From the NCBI GenBank assembly GCA_020217035.1, contig JAIWOG010000277.1, positions 1 through 10,000 on the forward strand: a stretch of 10,000 nucleotides of DNA, written 5' to 3'. The translations under genes were made by a program, and so were the position numbers. Below are positions 1-9,007 of this stretch, piece by piece (position 1 is the first letter of the stretch; every line of letters begins with the position of its first letter). Origin of the DNA: Magnetospirillum sp. GTDB taxonomy: Bacteria; Pseudomonadota; Alphaproteobacteria; Rhodospirillales; Magnetospirillaceae. The notes below the pieces were generated by a model. It was not told the DNA's origin, searched no databases, and was given only the letters and a program-made list of their open reading frames with translations.

Positions 1-3133
<3,133 letters not shown>

Positions 3134-3163
3134 TTCGCACCTTTTTTCCTAATGTTCACCAAT

Positions 3164-3212
3164 CGCGGCCACGGTGACGCACGCAGGCGCGTGCGGCCAC
3201 CGGGGTGGCTGC
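3164..3212 (-). promoter_or_regulatory. Possible attenuator-like leader of ilvB with alternative hairpins
   Basis: In the minus-strand transcript four segments can pair in competing ways. Segment A (3209-3204, GCCACC) pairs with segment B (3201-3196, GGTGGC). A stem 3194-3189 with 3184-3179 (GCACGC/GCGTGC, 4-base loop) extends outward, pairing GGTG of B (3201-3198) with CACC (3176-3173). Segment D (3172-3165) is an exact 8-base copy of 3200-3193 (GTGGCCGC), so it could replace B as the partner of A. No T-run follows, so a classical Rho-independent terminator is not evident. No convincing leader peptide rich in Ile, Leu or Val codons was found. Attenuation of ilvBN has been described in Caulobacter, another alphaproteobacterium. 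The control role here is inference. Confidence 0.35.
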
Positions 3213-3221
3213 GAGCGGGAC

Positions 3222-3250
3222 AACCTATCGCTTCACTTTGCCGGGGTCAA
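3222..3250 (-). promoter_or_regulatory. Candidate sigma70-like promoter for ilvB-ilvH-ilvC
   Basis: The -35 box TTGACC (3250-3245, 5 of 6 to consensus) and -10 box TAGGTT (3227-3222, matching the key first, second and last positions) are separated by exactly 17 bases. The -35 box lies inside the last codons of miaA. Transcription would start near 3215 and give a leader of about 80 bases that contains the alternative hairpins. This would let the ilv genes be expressed separately from miaA. Identified by eye only. Confidence 0.45.
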
Positions 3251-4174
3251 TAGAAAGTGGCGAACTTTCGCAAAGATTTCGTCAAAAATTCTTTCCGAAA
3301 GTTGCGTGGAGATGGTCTCGGGCTTTGCAAGTTGGTTACGGAACCAGGTCAACTGCCGTTTCGCGTAATTTCGTGTCGCGCGCTGCGCCTGCTCGATTGC
3401 CTGTTCCAGGGTCAGGTTTCGGGACAACAAACCGGCCAGTTCCGGCACCCCCAACGCCTTCATGGCCGGAAGCGCCGGGTCAAGGTGCATGTCCAGCAGG
3501 GCGGCGACCTCGTCCAGCGCCCCTTGTTCCATCATCTGCACGAAGCGGCGGTCACAATTGTCATAAAGAATATTGCGCGGCGGGTCCAAGAACAGCGTCA
3601 TCCAGCGGGCCGGCACCGCGCCCTGCATGGGCAGGGCCTGCCATTCGGCCAGCGATTTGCCGCTGGCTTCCAGCACTTCCCAGGCACGGGCCAGACGCTG
3701 CGAGTTGGCCGGGTCCAGCCGTGCCGCCATCACCGGGTCGCGCTTTTCCAGCAAGGTGTGGAACGCTGCGTTGCCCATCTCGGCCAAAAGTGCTCGGGTC
3801 TTGGTGCGCACCTCCTCGGGAATGTCGGGGGCGGGCGAGATGCCGTGCACCAGGGTTCGGATATAAAGCCCGGTGCCGCCCACCACCACCGGCAGTTTGC
3901 CCGCCTGCCAGATGGCTTCCATCTCGGCCGCCGCCATGTCCTTCCATCGCGCCGCCGAGCAATTGATGGCAGGGGACAGCACGCCATAAAGACGGTGCGG
4001 CGCCTGGGCCTCGTCCTCGGGGCTGGGCCGCGCGGTGACCACGCGCAGAACGTCGTAAACCTGCATGGAATCGGCGTTGACCACCACCCCGTCGAAAGCG
4101 CGGGCGATGGCGAGCGCCAGGCCGGATTTCCCCGAAGCGGTGGGACCGGCGACGATGATGGCGGGGCGTGTCAT
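3233..4174 (-). CDS. miaA: tRNA dimethylallyltransferase (isopentenyl transferase)
   Basis: Transfers the dimethylallyl group from DMAPP to N6 of A37 in tRNAs reading codons that begin with U, the first step to i6A/ms2i6A; cytoplasmic. The 313 residues match the family length. Visible motifs are the P-loop GPTASGKS (10-17); NADSMQVY (33-40) with Asp35, the likely general base; GGTGLY (99-104); NSQRLARAWEV (157-167), the substrate and tRNA contact segment; and RNYAKRQLTWFRN (268-280) near the C-terminus. Upstream in-frame codons would allow a longer product, but the P-loop normally lies about ten residues from the N-terminus, so the ATG at 4174-4172 is chosen. No Shine-Dalgarno precedes it. 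It is divergent from serB across 110 bases and lies upstream of ilvB on the same strand, so some read-through into ilv is likely. Confidence 0.95.
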   Translation of the reverse strand: MTRPAIIVAGPTASGKSGLALAIARAFDGVVVNADSMQVYDVLRVVTARPSPEDEAQAPHRLYGVLSPAINCSAARWKDMAAAEMEAIWQAGKLPVVVGGTGLYIRTLVHGISPAPDIPEEVRTKTRALLAEMGNAAFHTLLEKRDPVMAARLDPANSQRLARAWEVLEASGKSLAEWQALPMQGAVPARWMTLFLDPPRNILYDNCDRRFVQMMEQGALDEVAALLDMHLDPALPAMKALGVPELAGLLSRNLTLEQAIEQAQRATRNYAKRQLTWFRNQLAKPETISTQLSERIFDEIFAKVRHFLLTPAK

Positions 4175-4181
4175 GGTTTTG

Positions 4182-4210
4182 GCTATATCATCTTGGCATT
4201 TCTTACGGAA
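4182..4210 (-). promoter_or_regulatory. Weak candidate promoter for miaA, possibly giving a leaderless mRNA
   Basis: A -10-like TATAGC (4187-4182) lies 17 bases after a poor -35 TTCCGT (4210-4205). Only 7 bases (CAAAACC) separate the -10 box from the miaA ATG, so initiation would fall at or next to the A of the start codon. The absence of a Shine-Dalgarno agrees with a leaderless transcript. The -35 match is weak (2 of 6), so this is tentative. Confidence 0.25.
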
Positions 4211-4217
4211 CCTTCCC

Positions 4218-4246
4218 TTGCCAATCCGCCCGCTTGCCCGTAAAGC
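4218..4246 (+). promoter_or_regulatory. Candidate promoter for serB
   Basis: A -35 box TTGCCA (4218-4223, 5 of 6) and a -10-like TAAAGC (4241-4246, 3 of 6) are spaced by 17 bases, in the 110-base divergent gap between miaA and serB. The start point would be near 4253, leaving a leader of about 30 bases. Recognised by eye only. Confidence 0.35.
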
Positions 4247-4284
4247 TGTGCCCGCCGCCCAGACCCCAAAGCCCCAGGTGAGTG

Positions 4285-5178
4285 ATGGAAAACGTACTGA
4301 CGCTGATCGCCGCCAACGATGCCGGCTTGACCGACGAAAGTATCGCCGCCATCCGCACCCAGCTGAAGGAAATCGGCGCCTATGTGGCAGCCCCGGTATG
4401 GCTGTCGGCGGGCAAGGCCTGCGACGTCGCCTTCGACCATCTGGCCCCCGAACAGGCCGATGCGTGCGCCCGCTTCGTCCTGGGCAAGGCCAAGGTCGAC
4501 GTGGTGGCACAGGGTCTGGAAAACCGCCGCAAGATGCTGTTGGTGGCCGACATGGATTCCACCATGGTGGTGGGCGAGACCTTGGACGAACTGGCCGAAT
4601 ATGCCGGCATCAAGGACCGCATCGCCGCCATCACCACACGTGCCATGAACGGCGAGATCGGCTTCGAGGACGCGCTGCGCGAACGCATCGCCCTGATGGC
4701 CGGCCTGCCGGAAACCGCCTTGGCCGAGACCTGGGACAAGACCCAACTGATGCCCGGCGCCCGCACTTTGGTGCAGACCATGAAGGCCAACGGCGCCACT
4801 TGCGTGCTGGTCTCGGGCGGCTTCACCTTCTTTACCAGCCGGGTGCGCGAAGCCTGCGGCTTCGACATCGATTTGGGCAACCGCTTCATCTTCACCGACG
4901 GCAAGTTGTCGGGGGTGGAAGACCCCATCCTGGGCCGCCAGACCAAGCTGGCCACCCTGATCAAGACGGCGGGCGAGCGGCAGATTCCGCTGGCCTTGTC
5001 GGCGGCGGTGGGCGACGGCGCCAACGATCTGGACATGATCAAGGCCGCTGGATTGGGCGTCGCCTATCAGGCCAAGCCGATGGTCGCCGCCGAGGCGCGG
5101 GTGCGCATCGATCACGGCGACCTGACGGCGTTGCTGTACGCGCAAGGCTACAGCGACGCGGATTTCGTCGGCGCCTAA
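4285..5178 (+). CDS. serB: Phosphoserine phosphatase
   Basis: Hydrolyses O-phospho-L-serine to serine, the last step of the phosphorylated serine pathway; a cytoplasmic Mg-dependent HAD-family enzyme. 297 residues. An N-terminal region of about 80 residues (ACT-like in this family) precedes the HAD core. Motif I is ADMDST (88-93), with nucleophile Asp89 and acid/base Asp91. Motif II is SGGF (177-180). Motif III is Lys221. Motif IV is GDGANDLDMI (243-252), with Asp244 and Asp248. Two starts are possible, a GTG at 4282 and an ATG at 4285. The ATG is preferred because AGGTGA (4276-4281) abuts the GTG directly and leaves only 3 bases even to the ATG. The gene is divergent from miaA. Its TAA stop overlaps the TAG of the convergent sulfhydrylase fusion gene by 3 bases. 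Serine supplied here also feeds cysteine and sulfur metabolism. Confidence 0.96.
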   Translation: MENVLTLIAANDAGLTDESIAAIRTQLKEIGAYVAAPVWLSAGKACDVAFDHLAPEQADACARFVLGKAKVDVVAQGLENRRKMLLVADMDSTMVVGETLDELAEYAGIKDRIAAITTRAMNGEIGFEDALRERIALMAGLPETALAETWDKTQLMPGARTLVQTMKANGATCVLVSGGFTFFTSRVREACGFDIDLGNRFIFTDGKLSGVEDPILGRQTKLATLIKTAGERQIPLALSAAVGDGANDLDMIKAAGLGVAYQAKPMVAAEARVRIDHGDLTALLYAQGYSDADFVGA

Positions 5179-6977
5179 CCCCCCAGCGCCTGTTCCAGGT
5201 CGCGGATCAGGTCGTCGGCATCTTCCAGGCCCACCGACAGGCGCACCACTTCCGGCCCGGCGCCGGCGGCAACGCGCTGTTCCTCGGTCAATTGGCGATG
5301 CGTGGTGCTGGCCGGATGCAGGATCAGCGACCGCGTGTCGCCGATATTGGCCAGATGGCTGAACAGATTGACCCGTTCCACCACCCGCTTGCCGGCCTCG
5401 AAGCCGCCCTTGATTCCAAAGGTGAACACCGCGCCGGCGCCTTTCGGCAGGTATTTGTCGCGAAGGGCGGCGTATTTGCTGCCCGCCAGCCCGGCATGGG
5501 ACACCCATTCCACCGCTGGGTGGCTGTCCAGGAACTGCGCCACCTTCAGCGCGTTCTCGCAATGGCGCTGCATGCGCACATGCAGGGTCTCGATGCCGGT
5601 GATGGTGAAGAAGGCGTTCATCGGCGCCATGGCCGGGCCGAAATCGCGCAACGCCACGGCACGGGCCTTGGTGGTGAAGGCGAAATCGCCGAAGGTTTCA
5701 TAGAAGGTCAGGCCGTGATAGGCCGGCTCGGGCTGCGACATCCCAGGGAACTTGCCCGACTTGGCCCAGTCGAACCGGCCCGATTCGATCACGCAGCCGC
5801 CCAGGGAATTGCCATGGCCGGCCAGGAACTTGGTGGTGGAATGGACGACGATGTCGGCCCCCCATTCCATCGGCCGGCACAGATAGGGGGTGGCCAGGGT
5901 GTTGTCGACGATCAACGGGATACCCGCGTCATGGGCGACCTGGGCCACCGCTTCGATGTCGACGACGATGCCGCCGGGATTGGCCAGGCTTTCGATGAAA
6001 ATGGCCTTGGTGCGCTCGGTGATGGCGGCACGGAAATTTTCCGGGTCGTGCGGATCGACGAAGCTGCAATGCCAGCCCAGCTTCTTGAACGACAGGCCGA
6101 ACTGGGTCAGCGAGCCGCCATAGAGATTGCGCGAGGCGACGAAATGGTCGCCCGGCTCCATCAGGGTGAAGAAGGTCAGGAACTGGGCGGCGTGACCGGA
6201 AGCGGCGGCGACGGCGGCGCGGCCGCCTTCCAGGGTGGCGATGCGTTCTTCCAGCACGCTGACCGTCGGGTTGGTCAGCCGCGAGTAGATGTAGCCGAAG
6301 CTGTGCAGGTTGAACAGGCTGGCCGCCTGGTCGGTATCCTCGAACACATAGGACGCGGTCTGGTAGATGGGCGTGGTGCGTGCGCCGGTCACCGAATCGG
6401 GGGCGGCGCCGGCATGCACGGCCTTGGTGGCGAAACCGTATTCCTGGCGCGGCCGGTGCTCGCTTTCGCCCTTGTCGCGCTTGGGCTTGGGGGCTTCCTT
6501 GGGCTTTGACGTGATGATGCCGGAATTGACCCCGTACCAGCCCAATTCGCCGCCCAGGCGACCGAACTCGATCTTCGGGCAGCGGTCCATGATCACGGTC
6601 AGCCCGGCCGCTTCAGCCCTGGCGGCGGCTTCGTCGTTGCGCACGGAAAGCTGCATCCACACCACCTTGGCGCCGATCTGCACGGCCTGGTCGGTGATGG
6701 GGCCGGCGGCGTCGGAATTCCTGAAGATGTCCACCATGTCCACCTTATCGGGGATGGCGGCCAGGTCGGCGTAGACGGTTTCGCCCAGCAAGTGCTGGCC
6801 GGCCAGACCCGGATTGACCGGGATCACCCGATAGCCCTTTTCCTGCAGGTAGCGGCTGACGATATAGCTGGGGCGGTTCCAGTTGGCCGAGGCGCCGACC
6901 ACGGCGATGGTGCGCACGCCGCGCAGCACTTGGCGCAGCAAATCGTCGGAATACTCAAGCGGCGGCAGGGTGGTCAC
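5175..6977 (-). CDS. Fusion: CoA-binding domain + O-acetylhomoserine sulfhydrylase (MetY type)
   Basis: One uninterrupted 600-residue frame joins two proteins usually encoded separately. Residues about 1-157 form a CoA-binding Rossmann domain of the YccU-like kind: AVVGAS (25-30), VIPVNP (51-56), DRCPKIE (131-137). Residues about 158-182 are a Lys/Pro/Glu-rich linker. Residues about 183-600 are a complete Cys/Met-metabolism PLP enzyme: YSRLTNPT (231-238, PLP phosphate contact), Asp358 in VDNT (pyridine nitrogen), and Lys383 in HSTTKF (Schiff base). Its length and sequence fit O-acetylhomoserine sulfhydrylase, which makes homocysteine from O-acetylhomoserine and sulfide, better than cystathionine synthase or lyase; an O-succinylhomoserine substrate cannot be excluded. 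The start is a GTG at 6977-6975, with GGAG 8 bases upstream. No Met or Val codon lies in the linker, so a separate internal start for the enzyme is not evident. It is convergent with serB and divergent from the transporter gene. Confidence 0.92.
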   Translation of the reverse strand: MTTLPPLEYSDDLLRQVLRGVRTIAVVGASANWNRPSYIVSRYLQEKGYRVIPVNPGLAGQHLLGETVYADLAAIPDKVDMVDIFRNSDAAGPITDQAVQIGAKVVWMQLSVRNDEAAARAEAAGLTVIMDRCPKIEFGRLGGELGWYGVNSGIITSKPKEAPKPKRDKGESEHRPRQEYGFATKAVHAGAAPDSVTGARTTPIYQTASYVFEDTDQAASLFNLHSFGYIYSRLTNPTVSVLEERIATLEGGRAAVAAASGHAAQFLTFFTLMEPGDHFVASRNLYGGSLTQFGLSFKKLGWHCSFVDPHDPENFRAAITERTKAIFIESLANPGGIVVDIEAVAQVAHDAGIPLIVDNTLATPYLCRPMEWGADIVVHSTTKFLAGHGNSLGGCVIESGRFDWAKSGKFPGMSQPEPAYHGLTFYETFGDFAFTTKARAVALRDFGPAMAPMNAFFTITGIETLHVRMQRHCENALKVAQFLDSHPAVEWVSHAGLAGSKYAALRDKYLPKGAGAVFTFGIKGGFEAGKRVVERVNLFSHLANIGDTRSLILHPASTTHRQLTEEQRVAAGAGPEVVRLSVGLEDADDLIRDLEQALGG

Positions 6978-7008
6978 GGGCGGAGCTCCGGTAGGGACGG
7001 GGGTTGGA

Positions 7009-7037
7009 ATGGTGGCCGCCGTGCCGGTTCAGGTCAA
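7009..7037 (-). promoter_or_regulatory. Tentative promoter for the CoA-binding/sulfhydrylase fusion gene
   Basis: TTGACC (7037-7032, 5 of 6 to -35 consensus) is followed after 17 bases by CACCAT (7014-7009), a poor -10 box (3 of 6). Its place in the 142-base divergent gap, about 30-60 bases before the GTG start, is suitable. No SAM riboswitch aptamer could be recognised by eye in the short leader, although such elements often precede methionine genes in alphaproteobacteria. Confidence 0.25.
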
Positions 7038-7061
7038 TGGTCCATAAGCTCTCTGGCACAC

Positions 7062-7075
7062 CATGCGAAAGCATG
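7062..7075. repeat. Perfect short inverted repeat in the divergent intergenic region
   Basis: CATGC-GAAA-GCATG is a 5-bp perfect inverted repeat around a 4-base centre, about 45 bases before the transporter start codon. In the plus-strand RNA it would be a GNRA-type tetraloop hairpin; as DNA it could be a small operator. No T-run follows, so it is not a terminator. The rest of this 142-base gap (6978-7119) shows no clear plus-strand promoter. Confidence 0.35.
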
Positions 7076-7119
7076 CTTAAGTTATCCGATGTAAGGCTTG
7101 CAGGTATTCGATCCTTTCC

Positions 7120-9006
7120 ATGAGCGAAGTTCCTTCCGCTTCTCCTTCCCCTGTCCAGGAACCCGCGCCAGAGGCGACGCGGATAGCGGGGAATTTCTTC
7201 CGTCAGTTCGTCGCCCTGTCGTCGCCTTACTGGAATTCCGAGGAAAAGCTGAAGGTCCGGGTGCTGACCTTGTTGTTGGTGGTCCTGACCATCTGCCAGG
7301 TGGGCTCGCCCATTCTGATCAATTTGTGGAGCAAGCAGCTGTTCAACGCCCTTGAACAGCGCAACTTGGACCAGCTTCTGGCGATGATCCTGGCCCTGGC
7401 CGGCATCCTGGCCTTCGCCATGGGGGTGACGGCCACCCATATGGTGGTCAAGCGTCGCATCCAGGTAGGCTGGCGGCAGTGGCTGACCAGGCGCCTCTTG
7501 GACAATTGGATGAGCGAGGGGCGCCATTACCAGCTGTCCTATATTCCGGGCGAGCACGACAATCCCGACGGCCGTATCGCCGAGGACATCAGGAACGCCA
7601 CCGAATCGGCCATCGACCTGGCGCATTCGCTGCTTTACGCCTTCTTGCTGCTGGTCAGCTTCACCCAGATCCTGTGGGTGCTGTCGGGCGTGGTGCAGGT
7701 CCAACTGTTCGGCATGGATTTCGGTGTTCCCGGCCACATGGTGTTCATTTCCTTCGTCTATGCCGGCGCCGGGACCACGGCGGCGCTGCTGATCGGCCGC
7801 CCCCTGGTCAAGGCCGCCAACAAGCGCCAGACCAACGAGGCCAATTTCCGCTTCGGGCTGGTCCGCGTGCGCGAAAATTCCGAATCCATCGCGCTCATGC
7901 ACGGCGAGACCGACGAACGCCGCCGCTTGCGCAACCTGTTCACCGGGGTGATCACCGCCTGGGATCGCCAGACCTCGGCCCTGGCCCGGGTGTTCCTGTT
8001 TTCCAGCGGCTATTCGGTGCTGGCCACCGGCTTCCCCATCCTGATCACCGCGCCGCGCTACATCACCGGGTCCATCACCCTGGGCGAACTGATGCAGATC
8101 GCCCAGGCGTTCCAGCAGATGACGGCGGCGCTGTCCTGGCCGGTGGACAATTTGTCCAAGGCGGCGGAATGGAAGGCGTCGGTCGAGCGTGTGCTGTCGC
8201 TGGAAAACGCCCTGGCCACCCTGAACGACGATCTGTCGTGCCGCGATAACGGGCGCATCTGCCTGACCCCCACCGATCATCCGGTGTTGGCCTTCCGCGA
8301 CCTGTGCATCGCCAATCCCGACGGACGGGTGGTGGTCAGCGGCCTGGAAGCCGAGATCCTGAAGGGGGAGAAAGTGTTGATTTCCGGCGACCCGGTGGGC
8401 TCGGTCAAGTTGTTCAAGGTGGTGTCCGGGCTGTGGCCGTGGGGGTCGGGGCGCGTCGACCTGCCGTTCGACGGCACCATCGCCTTTCTGCCGGAACGGC
8501 CCTACATCCCCATCGGTTCGCTGCGCGGCGTGCTGTCCTATCCCAAGGATCCCGAGACCTACACCATCGAGGAATACGCCGCCGCCCTGCATCGCGGCGG
8601 CCTGGGCCATCTCGAACCGCGCCTGCGCGAGCAGACGGCCTGGGAACAGATCCTGGCCCCGGCCGAACAGCAGGTACTGGGTTTCACCCGCTTGTTGCTC
8701 AGCCGTCCGGATTGGGTGTTCCTGGAACACGCCACCTCGTCCTTGTCGCCGCAAAGCGAAGAGGAAATGATGCATATGCTGGAACAGGAACTGCCTGGCG
8801 CCACGGTGCTGACCATCGGCCACAACCCGTCGCTGGAGGCGTTCCACCAGCGCAAGCTGACCTTGGAAACCACCCTGAACGGCCCCGCCTTCCTGCGCGA
8901 AACCAGCCTGACGTCGGTGGAACGCCGCCGCCGCATGACGTCCATGGATTTGCGCCACTGGCTGATCCATCCGCTGCGCCGGGCCGGCGAAAAACCCAGG
9001 GACTAG
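7120..9006 (+). CDS. SbmA/YddA-like ABC transporter with degenerate ATPase domain
   Basis: An inner-membrane exporter-type half transporter, 628 residues. Residues about 25-350 match the ABC_membrane_2 (SbmA/BacA, YddA) domain, with hydrophobic segments near 47-69, 86-106, 170-192, 205-228 and 290-312. Relatives move peptides, cobalamin or long acyl-CoAs; the substrate here is unknown. Residues about 386-585 form a full-length nucleotide-binding domain whose motifs are eroded. The Walker A region is SGDPVGSVKL (422-431), with only Lys430 kept of the G-x4-GK[ST] pattern. The Q-loop Gln is Glu459. The signature region reads LAPAEQQV (512-519). Walker B is VFLEH (533-537), with Asp and catalytic Glu replaced by Glu536 and His537. 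The D-loop Asp is Ser543. The H-loop His568 remains. ATP hydrolysis is unlikely by inference. The frame is intact, so this is not an obvious pseudogene. The ATG at 7120 has only a weak ribosome binding site. The next gene begins 1 base after the stop. Confidence 0.88.
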   Translation: MSEVPSASPSPVQEPAPEATRIAGNFFRQFVALSSPYWNSEEKLKVRVLTLLLVVLTICQVGSPILINLWSKQLFNALEQRNLDQLLAMILALAGILAFAMGVTATHMVVKRRIQVGWRQWLTRRLLDNWMSEGRHYQLSYIPGEHDNPDGRIAEDIRNATESAIDLAHSLLYAFLLLVSFTQILWVLSGVVQVQLFGMDFGVPGHMVFISFVYAGAGTTAALLIGRPLVKAANKRQTNEANFRFGLVRVRENSESIALMHGETDERRRLRNLFTGVITAWDRQTSALARVFLFSSGYSVLATGFPILITAPRYITGSITLGELMQIAQAFQQMTAALSWPVDNLSKAAEWKASVERVLSLENALATLNDDLSCRDNGRICLTPTDHPVLAFRDLCIANPDGRVVVSGLEAEILKGEKVLISGDPVGSVKLFKVVSGLWPWGSGRVDLPFDGTIAFLPERPYIPIGSLRGVLSYPKDPETYTIEEYAAALHRGGLGHLEPRLREQTAWEQILAPAEQQVLGFTRLLLSRPDWVFLEHATSSLSPQSEEEMMHMLEQELPGATVLTIGHNPSLEAFHQRKLTLETTLNGPAFLRETSLTSVERRRRMTSMDLRHWLIHPLRRAGEKPRD

Positions 9007-9007
9007 G

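Noticed and set aside
3156..3200. A 14-codon GTG-started leader peptide before ilvB
   Set aside because: It lacks a Shine-Dalgarno and has no run of Ile, Leu or Val codons. A second option starting TTG at 3223 overlaps the proposed -10 box.
3164..3212. Rho-independent terminator after miaA
   Set aside because: The hairpins are GC-rich, but no T-run follows in the minus-strand transcript.
4175..4510. N-terminal extension of miaA to give a 425-residue protein
   Set aside because: The extension is Arg/Pro-rich, overlaps serB on the other strand and would put the P-loop more than 100 residues from the N-terminus, unlike the family.
4065..6509. 814-codon plus-strand frame crossing serB and the sulfhydrylase fusion
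   Set aside because: It overlaps serB in another frame and runs antisense to the fusion gene. It is Arg/Gly/His-rich low-complexity translation without domains.
6978..7119. SAM riboswitch upstream of the sulfhydrylase fusion
   Set aside because: The leader is short, and no recognisable SAM-I or SAM-II conserved core could be read by eye; a covariance-model search would settle it.
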